This document shows positions 1 to 9,973 of a stretch of DNA of 25,047 nucleotides, one piece after another; position 1 is the stretch's first letter; each line of letters starts with the position of its first letter. The stretch comes from Gemmatimonadota bacterium (lineage in GTDB: Bacteria > Gemmatimonadota > Gemmatimonadetes > Gemmatimonadales > GWC2-71-9). The position numbers were made by a program, and so were the translations under genes. The stretch covers positions 1 through 25,047 of the forward strand of contig JAPULP010000035.1 of NCBI GenBank assembly GCA_027294815.1, in the 5' to 3' direction. Under the pieces are notes generated by a model. That model was not told the origin of the DNA and searched no databases. It worked only from the letters and a program-made list of their open reading frames with translations.

Positions 1-274
1 CGCCGAGTCGATCGCTCAGCGCTGTGAGCGTCCCGCCCGAGGCATAGATCGGACAACCGAGTTTCCGAGCGAGCGACGCGGCGCCGCGCGCGTGGTCTCC
101 GTGTTCGTGCGTGAGGACGATGCCTACGAGCGCCCGTAGATCGACACCGGCCTCGTTCGCTCTCCGGACGATGGCGCGCGGGCCGAAGCCCGCATCGAGC
201 AGCAGAGAGCAGCCGTTGGCCGTTACGACGAACGCGTTACCTCTGCTTCCCGAACCCAACACCACTAGCTTCAC
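1..274 (-). CDS. MBL-fold metallo-hydrolase, WalJ/YycJ-like (3' part outside window)
   Basis: This is the N-terminal 91 residues of a metallo-beta-lactamase-fold hydrolase; the gene runs off the left edge. The start is GTG at 274, inside a GTGA overlap with the stop of the upstream gene, so translation is probably coupled. The N-terminus VLGSGSRGNA followed by LLLDAG matches the WalJ/YycJ-type subgroup. The metal-binding motif LTHEHGDH lies at residues 54-61, giving the HxHxDH signature that binds two metal ions. Members of this fold hydrolyse esters, nucleic acids or thioesters; WalJ-type proteins have been linked to cell-wall and DNA-repair phenotypes in Firmicutes. The substrate here cannot be read from the fragment. 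It is the last visible gene of the minus-strand sugar-nucleotide cluster. Family assignment is firm and the subfamily is likely. Confidence 0.85.
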   Translation of the reverse strand, partial: MKLVVLGSGSRGNAFVVTANGCSLLLDAGFGPRAIVRRANEAGVDLRALVGIVLTHEHGDHARGAASLARKLGCPIYASGGTLTALSDRLG

Positions 275-1443
275 GATTGCGTCGCGCCGTGATAGATCTT
301 TTCAAGCATGCGCCGCACGTCATCCGTCAATTCGACGCCTCTCCTCGGCATGACCCGTGACGCAACCGTCAAGAAACCCTCCTCACTCATGGTGTCACCC
401 TCCGTTCCCCACGCAAAGGGGGGTATGTACTTCGGGGGACGAGTGACACCGAACACGTTTGCCCCTGTTCCGACGATGGTGCCGGTGTTGAACAAAGTGC
501 CTATTGCAGTCTTGACATGGTCGCCAATGAGAGAGCCGAGCTTTTGCCGGTGGGTCTCGATGGTGGCATCGCCCAGTTGTAGCCGAATGTCCCCATAGTT
601 GTTCTTGAGATCGGACGTCACCGTATCGGCGCCGAGGTTGACCCATCTCCCGATAGCCGAATGCCCTATGAAACCATCGTGCACCTTGTTGGAGTAACCG
701 AGGAAGACCGACCCCGCGATCTCGCCGCGCACCTTGCAGCGCGGTCCAAACACCGACGACCGGATCACTCCGCCAAGCACCTCCGTTCCTGGACCGACGT
801 ACACCGGCCCGACAAGGCGGGTACCGGCCTGTACGTATACATGTTGCTCGAGCACCACCGCGCCCTGGCGTACGTCGAAGATCACCCCGGGCTCGACAGC
901 GGCTCCAGCCAGGATCACGTCCACCGGGTCGCCAATCACCACGCATTCGTCGGGGAGGGGATCACCACCCTCGTTGATGAAGTCGGCGACGTCGGCAACG
1001 AGAAAGTGCTCGAGAGCGGTGACGACGTCGTACCCACCGTGAAGCAAGAGACCCTCGAACTCTATCGGCTCCCACTCATCGTGATTGCCTTCTTCCCATG
1101 TGGACTCCGCGGGGACCCACCACCCTACGGTGGCTCCATCGTTGACAAACCGTGCGGGGGTGTTCGGAAGCGTCGGCGTAATCCCGGTGGGGGCAAAATC
1201 AGAGCGACCCACGATCGCGGGCCCGGGAATGGAGTCCAACAAGCCCACGGGTGGTACGGCATCCTCCACAAAGCCATGCAGGGATGGGTGCCCTCGAATG
1301 CCACGAGTTTCCCCTCCGGCGATGGCTTCCCACCGCTCCCGAATCAACCACGCACCCGCCCGCAACTCGCTGATCGGTCGCGAATCGCAAAACGGCGCCC
1401 AGCGTGGCGACGGCTCGGGATCGATCAGGTAGAGATCGCTCAT
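271..1443 (-). CDS. GlmU-like sugar-1-phosphate nucleotidyltransferase / acetyltransferase
   Basis: A 390-residue protein of the alternative GlmU type found in Bacteroidota, Gemmatimonadota and relatives, probably making UDP-N-acetylglucosamine or a similar activated sugar. The N-terminus (LYLIDPEPSPRWAPF, then SRPISELRAG and ERWEA at about 4-40) fits that family and lacks the usual GxGTRM pyrophosphorylase loop of E. coli GlmU. Residues from about 175 to 340 contain repeated hexapeptides of a left-handed beta-helix, for example VYVGPGTEVLGG, IGHSAIGRWVNLGADT and GTGANVFG, typical of acyltransferases. The ATG at 1443 overlaps the manC stop by 4 bases (ATGA). The pairing with a GDP-mannose pyrophosphorylase fits cell-envelope sugar supply. 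Exact sugar specificity is inferred, not seen. Confidence 0.85.
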   Translation of the reverse strand: MSDLYLIDPEPSPRWAPFCDSRPISELRAGAWLIRERWEAIAGGETRGIRGHPSLHGFVEDAVPPVGLLDSIPGPAIVGRSDFAPTGITPTLPNTPARFVNDGATVGWWVPAESTWEEGNHDEWEPIEFEGLLLHGGYDVVTALEHFLVADVADFINEGGDPLPDECVVIGDPVDVILAGAAVEPGVIFDVRQGAVVLEQHVYVQAGTRLVGPVYVGPGTEVLGGVIRSSVFGPRCKVRGEIAGSVFLGYSNKVHDGFIGHSAIGRWVNLGADTVTSDLKNNYGDIRLQLGDATIETHRQKLGSLIGDHVKTAIGTLFNTGTIVGTGANVFGVTRPPKYIPPFAWGTEGDTMSEEGFLTVASRVMPRRGVELTDDVRRMLEKIYHGATQS

Positions 1444-2474
1444 GAACCAAACCGGTACTTGTCGGGCAGGGACGCCAGTAGCTCCTTCAAATGGGCAGAC
1501 CTTTCGAGTGTCGTCACCAACGTGACTCCGTTGGCCTGTACGACCACGAGACTCTCCACGCCGTCAACGACGACGCTACCGTCTTGGACCCACACGACGC
1601 AATCCTTCGCGTCTCGTTGCTCGGCGTCACCTACGAGGACGTTACCTGCCTGGTCCTGAGGCCGCACGCGCCCAAGCGCGCTCCACGTTCCGACGTCGTC
1701 CCATTGAAACTCGCCGGCCACGACAGCGACCCGCTCGCTGCGCTCGAAGTGCGAATAGTCTACCGCGATCGGCGTGACCTGCGCGAAGAAATCAGAGACG
1801 GCCCCTTGCTCCAGTAGATTCAATGAATTCGCAATCTCCGGGACCAGGGTGCGCGTCTCTTCCAAGAATCGCGCGGCTGTCCATGCAAACAAACCACTGT
1901 TCCACAGCGCTCCGGCGTCAACCAAGCGCTTTGCGTTCTCGAGATCGGGTTTTTCGGTAAATCGAGCCACGCGACGCGCGTGGTCGTCGAGCGGTTCACC
2001 AAGCTCGACATAACCGTAGCCCACCTCGGGACGATTGGGGACGATCCCCACGGTGACGAGCACATCGTGACGTTGGGCAACGTCCAGCGAGATCGAGGCG
2101 GTGTCTCGAAAGGCGGCAGCGTCCCCAACGAACCAGTCCGCGTGCAACGACAAGACTGAGGCGTCTGGATCGATTTGGGCAGCGTGGACGGTGGCCCACG
2201 TGAGGGCCGGACCGGTGGATGCCGCTTGCGGTTCGCCAAGAATATTTTCTGCCGGAATATCCGGTAACAGCGCTGCCGTCTGGGCCTTGAGGCGATCGGC
2301 GGTCAGCACCAGGATGCGCGATGGATCAATCAGTCCCTCCAAGCGGTGGACCGACTGGAACAAGAGGGATTCCTCCCCGGCGAGCGTCAACAGTTGTTTC
2401 GGAACGTCCGGTGTCGACAACGGCCAGAAACGGGTTCCTGAGCCACCAGCCAGCACGGCGGCCCAGCGGCTCAA
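1440..2474 (-). CDS. manC: Mannose-1-phosphate guanylyltransferase
   Basis: A 344-residue nucleotidyltransferase expected to make GDP-mannose from GTP and mannose-1-phosphate for surface polysaccharide. The signature loop LAGGSGTRFWPLS lies at residues 8-20, followed by PKQ at about 25-27. Further family motifs are RPEVGYGYVELG, FTEKPD, WNSGLFAWT and, near the C-terminus, DYSHFERSE followed by WDDVGTW. The length matches the single-domain form without a C-terminal phosphomannose isomerase cupin. The start is TTG at 2474; a GGGAG Shine-Dalgarno seven bases upstream supports it. The stop overlaps the start of the GlmU-like gene (ATGA). A related NDP-hexose specificity cannot be excluded. Confidence 0.9.
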   Translation of the reverse strand: MSRWAAVLAGGSGTRFWPLSTPDVPKQLLTLAGEESLLFQSVHRLEGLIDPSRILVLTADRLKAQTAALLPDIPAENILGEPQAASTGPALTWATVHAAQIDPDASVLSLHADWFVGDAAAFRDTASISLDVAQRHDVLVTVGIVPNRPEVGYGYVELGEPLDDHARRVARFTEKPDLENAKRLVDAGALWNSGLFAWTAARFLEETRTLVPEIANSLNLLEQGAVSDFFAQVTPIAVDYSHFERSERVAVVAGEFQWDDVGTWSALGRVRPQDQAGNVLVGDAEQRDAKDCVVWVQDGSVVVDGVESLVVVQANGVTLVTTLERSAHLKELLASLPDKYRFGS

Positions 2475-2481
2475 CGTTGCA

Positions 2482-2486
2482 CTCCC
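2482..2486 (-). promoter_or_regulatory. Shine-Dalgarno site of manC
   Basis: The minus strand reads GGGAG here, seven bases before the TTG at 2474. It decides in favour of this rare start codon; the reading frame has no better-placed ATG ahead of the conserved LAGGSGTRFWP loop. Confidence 0.65.
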
Positions 2487-2580
2487 AGCCTACAGAATGC
2501 ATGGCGGTTGCGGTGACACGGAGGCTGTGAGGAGGACGCAGGATCTGAGACGCCGAGGGAGGAGGGACCTCGCATACGGC

Positions 2581-2934
2581 TCAGAGAAGGTCGGCGATGG
2601 CGGCGCGGTACTGACGGAGTTCGTACAACAATCCACCCACGTTGGTCTCCGGCTGGACGACGATGGCGATAAGCGCATCGGGAGTTACGACACTCACGAC
2701 CACGAACCCGTTGCCGTATTCCATGACACCGGCGTTGAAATCGCCGCGGGTCCCTGCCACACCCAGCTTCGCGCATGCGTCGATGAGCGACGGAACCAGT
2801 GCGGCAACATTGTCGGCGTCCGAACCGTTCTTGACGAACGAATCGATCGTCAACCCGTCGCGCCCGAGCACCACCACGGTCTCGACTCCATCGTGCTGTC
2901 CGAGTGTCTCCACCACATTCCGAATGGTAGCCAT
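2581..2934 (-). CDS. Roadblock/LC7 domain protein
   Basis: A 117-residue single-domain protein of the roadblock/LC7 (MglB-like) superfamily. Typical features are the N-terminal helix followed by VETVVVLGRDGLTIDS, the central VAALVPSLIDACAKLG helix, GVMEYGNGFVVVSVVTPDALIAIVV, and a C-terminal helix ending in LRQYRAAIADLL. Such proteins form dimers that regulate small Ras-like GTPases, as MglB does for MglA, but no GTPase gene is next to it. I chose ATG at 2934; a TTG at 2970 would add 12 residues that do not fit the fold. No clear Shine-Dalgarno is visible. A 106-base gap separates it from manC, so co-transcription is possible but not certain. Confidence 0.82.
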   Translation of the reverse strand: MATIRNVVETLGQHDGVETVVVLGRDGLTIDSFVKNGSDADNVAALVPSLIDACAKLGVAGTRGDFNAGVMEYGNGFVVVSVVTPDALIAIVVQPETNVGGLLYELRQYRAAIADLL

Positions 2935-2984
2935 CGGCGGCAAGCTAGAGATCGCCAGACCCGAAGTCAAGCAAGGGCTTCGGG

Positions 2985-3013
2985 TTGACCCCTTTTCGAG
3001 ACCCCACTAATCT
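2985..3013 (+). promoter_or_regulatory. Sigma70-type promoter for the lipoprotein-serS-gatCAB operon
   Basis: TTGACC at 2985-2990 and TAATCT at 3008-3013 are separated by 17 bases. The -35 matches five of six consensus positions; the -10 keeps the key first, second and sixth bases. The predicted transcript starts near 3020 and leads to the ATG at 3037. It lies in the divergent gap between the roadblock gene and the lipoprotein gene. Prediction only. Confidence 0.6.
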
Positions 3014-3036
3014 TCTCTCACTTAGACAGGTGCACA

Positions 3037-3612
3037 ATGTTCTTTGCTCGCTTTATCTTCGGTCCCGCGGTGCTGGGCGCGGTGTTGTTCTCAGCAGGGT
3101 GCGACAACACTTTGGCGCTGCCGCTCGCTACCGTCGCTAACGTCGTCGATACGGTAACCCTGAACGCGCTGCGGGGGACGCCGATCAATGTGCCCAGCGG
3201 TTTCGACGTGGTGCTCAGACGGGTGGCGCGAACCGACCGTCTGGGCGAGGGCTTCGACATCGCGTTCGACATTGACGAGCAGAGCAGGGCCCTGATACTC
3301 ACGACGGGGGCGCTGGGTCTCTCCGTGCAGTCGGCCATCCAGAGATTCGACGGGGCGTTTGACGACCTTGCGGTTGCACCTCTCGAAGACTACGAGCGTG
3401 ACGTTGAGATGTCCGTCGAGGTTGGGTCGGTGTTCATCGTGCGCTCCCGACCCGACGCCAACCAGTGTGCGTTCTTTCTGGGACAATTACCTCGCTATGG
3501 AAAGTTCGAGGTCCTTTTTCTGGATCTCCAAACTCGGCAGATCACGTTGGAGCACCTCGTCAACGTCAACTGCGGATATCGCGGCCTGGAGATCGGCATA
3601 CCAACCCGGTAG
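3037..3612 (+). CDS. Putative lipoprotein of unknown function
   Basis: A 191-residue protein that I do not recognise. Residues 1-22 form a short signal peptide (MFFARFIFGPAVLGAVL) ending in a lipobox-like FSAGC with Cys22, so it is probably cleaved by signal peptidase II and lipidated. The -3 position is Ser rather than the usual Leu, so the lipobox is imperfect. The mature part alternates short strands (VVLRRVARTD, FDIAFDIDEQSRALILTTG, EMSVEVGSVFIVRSR, KFEVLFLDLQTRQITLEHL) and suggests a beta-rich domain. Two more Cys occur late (in NQCAFFLG and NVNCGYRG) and could form a disulfide. A weak AGG lies six bases before the ATG. The gene heads the serS operon, with 6 bases between its stop and the serS start. 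Confidence 0.75.
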   Translation: MFFARFIFGPAVLGAVLFSAGCDNTLALPLATVANVVDTVTLNALRGTPINVPSGFDVVLRRVARTDRLGEGFDIAFDIDEQSRALILTTGALGLSVQSAIQRFDGAFDDLAVAPLEDYERDVEMSVEVGSVFIVRSRPDANQCAFFLGQLPRYGKFEVLFLDLQTRQITLEHLVNVNCGYRGLEIGIPTR

Positions 3613-3618
3613 CCCCAC

Positions 3619-4899
3619 GTGATCGACATCAAACGACTCCGTGACTCGCCGGATGAGTTCAAGGCGGCGGCGGCGCGGCGGGCCCCCGACATCATCCCTC
3701 AACTTGACGCCATTCTGGAACTCGACCACCAGCGCCGCGCCTTGGTACAGAAAGTCGAGGCGTTGAAAGCCGACCGTAACGAGGCCTCCGAGGAGGTCGC
3801 ACGCCGCAAGAAAGCAGGAGAGGACGCAGCCGAACTCCTCACACGGCTCAAAACCCTGAGCGGCGAGATCAAGGAACAAGATCCGAAGTTGCGCGAGACG
3901 GAGGGGAACCTCAAACAACAGATCCTCCGAATTCCCAACACTCCACTCGAAGACGTCCCGGAAGGCGACCCGACCGCCAATCGGGAACTCCGGACGTGGG
4001 GAGACCGGCCGAGCTTCTCGTTCGATCCCAAACCACACTGGGAGCTGGGAGAGCGACTGGGAGTCTTGGATCTTCCACGAGGTGCCAAAATCGCCGGCAG
4101 CGGTTTCCCGGTCTACATCGGTCAAGGTTCGAAGCTGATCCGGAGCTTGATCAACTTCATGTTGGACATACACACCACCGAACACGGTTATCGGGAAATG
4201 TGGCCCCCGGCATTGGTCAACGAAAGCAGTGCGCTGGCCACCGGACAGCTTCCGGATCTCGAAAACAACATGTACGTAACCGGCGACGGTCTGTACCTGA
4301 TACCGACCGCGGAGGTGCCTGTAACGAACTTTCACCGGGACGAGGTCCTGTCGGGCGACGAGCTGCCGTTCGGATACGCGGCCTACTCGCCATGTTTTCG
4401 GAGGGAAGCAGGGGCGCACGGCAAAGACACGCGAGGGATCATTCGCATCCACCAATTCGACAAAGTGGAACTGGTGCGGTACTGCACGCCCGACACTTCC
4501 ACCGATCAACTCGAGCTGCTCCTCGACCACGCTGAAACGGTGTTACAACGGCTGAATTTACCGTACCGCGTGATCGTACTCGCGACTGGAGACATCGGGT
4601 TCTCCAGCGCCAAGACCTACGACCTCGAGGTGTGGGCCTCCGGCCTCGGCACATGGCTGGAAGTTTCCAGCGCAAGCGTTTTCACGGATTTTCAGGCACG
4701 TCGCGCAAATATTCGGTACCGCCCCACGCCCCACAGCAAGCCAGTTTTCGTCCACACGCTCAACGCGTCGGCGCTGGCTCTTCCGCGCACGATCATCGCG
4801 TTGTTGGAGAACAACCAACTCGAGGACGGTAGCGTCCGGATCCCGGAACCTCTGGTCCCATATATGGGAGTGGATCGTCTGACATCCCATGGCGGGTAG
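3619..4899 (+). CDS. serS: Seryl-tRNA synthetase
   Basis: A class II aminoacyl-tRNA synthetase of 426 residues that charges tRNA-Ser with serine. The N-terminus MIDIKRLRDSPDEF and the following Lys/Glu-rich helices (about 30-105) form the long tRNA-binding coiled-coil arm. The catalytic core has TAEVPVTN, motif 2 as FRREAGAHGKDTRGIIRIHQF and motif 3 around LNASALALPRTIIALLENNQ. The C-terminus EDGSVRIPEPLVPYMG is canonical. Length is normal for the bacterial enzyme. The start is GTG at 3619; the conserved N-terminus begins exactly there, although no Shine-Dalgarno is evident. The last 11 bases overlap the downstream histidine-kinase gene. Confidence 0.97.
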   Translation: MIDIKRLRDSPDEFKAAAARRAPDIIPQLDAILELDHQRRALVQKVEALKADRNEASEEVARRKKAGEDAAELLTRLKTLSGEIKEQDPKLRETEGNLKQQILRIPNTPLEDVPEGDPTANRELRTWGDRPSFSFDPKPHWELGERLGVLDLPRGAKIAGSGFPVYIGQGSKLIRSLINFMLDIHTTEHGYREMWPPALVNESSALATGQLPDLENNMYVTGDGLYLIPTAEVPVTNFHRDEVLSGDELPFGYAAYSPCFRREAGAHGKDTRGIIRIHQFDKVELVRYCTPDTSTDQLELLLDHAETVLQRLNLPYRVIVLATGDIGFSSAKTYDLEVWASGLGTWLEVSSASVFTDFQARRANIRYRPTPHSKPVFVHTLNASALALPRTIIALLENNQLEDGSVRIPEPLVPYMGVDRLTSHGG

Positions 4900-6075
4900 T
4901 CTCGGAAAACGCTTTCGCCGCGCCGCGCCGACCATCGCAGTCGTCCTTGCGTTCGTCGTCGGCGGGGTGTCCCTGTGGCAAGCACTGGGCATCGTGGGTC
5001 ACCTGCGATCAGAGGCGCGGAATCAGACACGTATTTTCGGCAGTATCGTGGCCGCACTGCAGGACACGACGCCGGAGTTGCAGATGGACCAGCTCATCGC
5101 GATCGTTGGCCAGATCACTGAAACCGGCATTCCGCTGATTCTGACGGACCCGTCCGGCGCCGTAACCGTGTGCCGGAACCTTTCGATCGAACCAGACCCG
5201 TGCGACCTCGCAAGCGGAAATCTCCTCGATCCGCAAATCTTGGCCGTTGCGCGGGATCTCGCCGAGTCCAATCCGCCGTTGACGATACCGGACTCGAGTC
5301 GGATCTATTTTGGCTCCACCGACGCCGGAAAGCAGCTCACGCTGCTGGCCGTTCTGCAGCTCGCTGTGCTTGCCGTTGCGGTGTCGGCCGGTATTTGGGG
5401 ATACCGGAGTGCCGCCCATCTCCATCGCGACCGCCTGTGGGTGGCGATGGCCCGCGAATCCGCCCACCAGCTCGGCACGCCACTGATGAGCGTTGCGGCC
5501 TGGATCGAGCGCCTGCGCGATGCGGAACCCGACACCAAGAAGATCGCCAAACACTTGCGGGCCGATCTCGACCGGCTCGAGCGCGTCGCCTCGCGGTTCG
5601 AACGTATCGGCCGCCCGGCACGCCAGGAGCGGGTGGGCATGGGATCGCTGACCGCGCGGGTGGCGACCTATTTCCAGCCACGGCTGCCCCGCCACGCGAA
5701 CAGGATCGCGCTCACGGTCGACGCACCCTCGGCGGGACCGATGGTGTCGGGCGACCCCGTATTGCTCGAATGGGCCGTGGAGGCGCTCGTCAGAAATTCG
5801 ATCGACGCGTTGAGCGGGCGTGGAGGTCGAATCGATGCCGTGGTCCGTCGGGAAGGGGACATGGTGATATTGATCATCGAGGACGACGGCCCGGGCATCG
5901 GCATCGAAGTACGGGACACGTTGTTCGAGCCCGGAGTGACGACAAAGTCCGGAGGCTGGGGAATCGGTCTGGCCTTGGCGAACCGCATCATCGAGGACGT
6001 TCACGGCGGACGCCTGCGGTTCGAATCGATCGAAAAAGGAGCGCGGTTCGTCGCCGAGCTCCCCGCCTTGGTCGG

Positions 6076-6079
<4 letters not shown>
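4889..6079 (+). CDS. Membrane sensor histidine kinase (orphan)
   Basis: A 396-residue sensor kinase. Two membrane segments (about 14-34 and 149-171) flank a periplasmic domain of roughly 115 residues that carries two Cys (95 and 105). No HAMP or PAS domain is apparent. The dimerisation/phosphoacceptor helix reads ARESAHQLGTPLMSV with His193. The ATPase domain has the N box VRNSIDAL (Asn303), the G1 box DDGPGI at 332-337, an F-box-like LFEPGVTTK and the G2 box GGWGIGLALA at 355-364, so it should be active. The start overlaps serS by 11 bases and the stop overlaps the helicase start (GTGA), so it is translated with serS and pcrA. No response regulator lies nearby. Ligand and partner are unknown. 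Confidence 0.92.
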
Positions 6080-8288
<2,209 letters not shown>

Positions 8289-8292
<4 letters not shown>

Positions 8293-8591
8293 GCGTGTCG
8301 CGTGCGGATATCGAGCACATCGCTCGTTTGGCGGCACTTGCCGTCGACCCCGCGACGATGGCGGAGCTGACAAGACAGATCTCCGACATTCTGGAGTACG
8401 TTGCGCAGCTCGAGAAGGTGCCGCACGACGACACCGCGGTCAGACACCGCGCGGGGCCAACACATCTGGCCCTGCGTGAGGATGTCGTCAAGCCCATCAA
8501 ACTCACGCTGCCGGTTGGTGAGCTGGCGCCAGAATTCGAAGAAGGTTTCTTCATCGTGCCCAAGGTGGCGGGCTTGGGCGACGACGAGTGA
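8289..8591 (+). CDS. gatC: Asp/Glu-tRNA amidotransferase subunit GatC
   Basis: A 100-residue subunit that wraps around GatA and GatB and stabilises the amidotransferase. It has the family pattern: VSRADIEHIARLAALAV at the N-terminus, ISDILEYVAQLEKV in the middle, and a C-terminal LREDVV followed by APEFEEGFFIVPKV. The ATG at 8289 overlaps the helicase stop (ATGA). A TTG at 8277 would add four residues inside pcrA and is less likely. The stop overlaps the gatA start (GTGA), so the three subunits are translationally coupled. Confidence 0.95.
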
Positions 8592-9973
8592 CCCATTCGA
8601 TCCGACCCATCGAAGATTCGTTGGCCGGAATCGAAGCGGCCGAGAACAGGGGACTCAACGCCACCATTTCGTTCGATCGGGACATCGTGAATCGGCAGGC
8701 AGAAGAAATCGCGTCGCGCACGTCGCCGACCCCGCTCAACGGTCTGGCGGTAGGCATCAAAGACAACATCTGCACGCTCGAGTATTCCACTACATGTGCA
8801 TCGCGAATCCTCGAAGCCTACCAGTCTCCGTTTGAAGCCACCGCTGTGACGCGTCTCAGAGCCGCCGGTGGCATCGTCGCCTGTAAGACCAACCTCGACG
8901 AATTCGGGATGGGATCGTCGACCGAACACTCCGCGTTCGGACGCGTGCGACACCCGCTCGACGCGGATCGGGTTCCCGGCGGTTCGTCTGGCGGCTCGGC
9001 GGCGCTCGTTGCGGCCGGCGCGGTCGATGCCGCGCTTGGCTCGGAAACCGGCGGTTCCGTCCGGCAGCCCGCCGCATTCTGCGGCGTCGTCGGCATCAAA
9101 CCGAGTTACGGCAGGGTCAGCAGACACGGCTTGGTCGCGTTTGGAAGTTCACTCGACCAGATCGGTGTGTTCGGGGTCAACGTTGCCGTCGCAGCGTCGG
9201 TTCTCGAATCGATTTCGGGACGTGACGAGTACGACTCGACGTCGGCCGAACTCGAGCCGCTCCAGGCCCCGCTCGACCGTCAGGATCTCGCCGGCCTCGT
9301 CATAGGGCTGCCGTCGGAGTTCTTTCCCGAAGACCTCGATCCGGCGATCGCGGCGGCGTGCAGGCGCACCATAAGCGCGCTCGAAAACGCGGGGGCGACC
9401 ACCCGTACAGTTTCGCTTCCGCACACGGATCTTGCCGGCCCGTGCTACTACGTCATCGCACCAGCCGAAGCGAGCGCCAACCTGGCACGATACGACGGCG
9501 TCCGGTATGGTCTGCGCGTCCCCGCACCAGATTTGAACGCGCTCTATCGCGCGACACGCGGCGAGGGATTCGGCGCCGAGGTGCGCCGGCGCATCATCGT
9601 TGGGACGTACGTGTTGTCGGCGGGATACTACGACGCGTACTACACCAAAGCTCAGCAAGTCCGGGCGCGGATTGCCCGAGATTTCGCAACGGTGTTTGCG
9701 AGCGGCGTCGATCTACTGTTTACGCCGACTACGCCGATGACGGCTTTCAAGGCCGGAGAGCATCTCCAGGATCCCGTTGCCATGTACCGCACCGACGTCT
9801 TCGTGTGCTCGGCAAACCTGGCCGGCATCCCGGCCCTCTCCATGCCCATCGGGCGGTCCGACGGGTTGCCGATTGGCGGCCAGCTCTTGGCTCCGGCGTT
9901 CGAAGAGCGTTTGATGTTGGACGCGGCGCATGTGCTCGAGGACCACATCGAGTCGGAAGAGGAGACCCGATGA
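8588..9973 (+). CDS. gatA: Asp/Glu-tRNA amidotransferase subunit GatA
   Basis: A 461-residue amidase-signature enzyme that releases ammonia from glutamine for GatB to amidate Glu-tRNA(Gln) or Asp-tRNA(Asn). The Ser-cisSer-Lys triad can be placed: Lys58 in VGIKDN, Ser133 in GGSSGGSAAL and Ser157 in GSETGGSVRQ. The spacings (75 and 24 residues) equal those of characterised GatA. Other family segments are VACKTNLDEFGMGSSTEHS, SYGRVSRHGLVAFGSSLDQIG, and FTPTTPMTAF near the C-terminus. The GTG start at 8588 lies in a GTGA overlap with gatC. The stop overlaps gatB (ATGA). I saw no glutaminyl- or asparaginyl-tRNA synthetase here, so I cannot say which amidation is used. Confidence 0.97.
   Translation: MTHSIRPIEDSLAGIEAAENRGLNATISFDRDIVNRQAEEIASRTSPTPLNGLAVGIKDNICTLEYSTTCASRILEAYQSPFEATAVTRLRAAGGIVACKTNLDEFGMGSSTEHSAFGRVRHPLDADRVPGGSSGGSAALVAAGAVDAALGSETGGSVRQPAAFCGVVGIKPSYGRVSRHGLVAFGSSLDQIGVFGVNVAVAASVLESISGRDEYDSTSAELEPLQAPLDRQDLAGLVIGLPSEFFPEDLDPAIAAACRRTISALENAGATTRTVSLPHTDLAGPCYYVIAPAEASANLARYDGVRYGLRVPAPDLNALYRATRGEGFGAEVRRRIIVGTYVLSAGYYDAYYTKAQQVRARIARDFATVFASGVDLLFTPTTPMTAFKAGEHLQDPVAMYRTDVFVCSANLAGIPALSMPIGRSDGLPIGGQLLAPAFEERLMLDAAHVLEDHIESEEETR

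Noticed and set aside
661..1659. A 332-residue plus-strand open frame across the GlmU-like and manC genes
   Set aside because: It spans two confident minus-strand genes and has no recognisable motif.
3487..4530. A 347-residue open frame on the minus strand opposite serS
   Set aside because: serS has full class II motifs on the plus strand; the antisense frame shows no family pattern.
5009..6004. A 331-residue open frame on the minus strand opposite the histidine kinase
   Set aside because: It is composition-driven and opposes a gene with intact kinase motifs.
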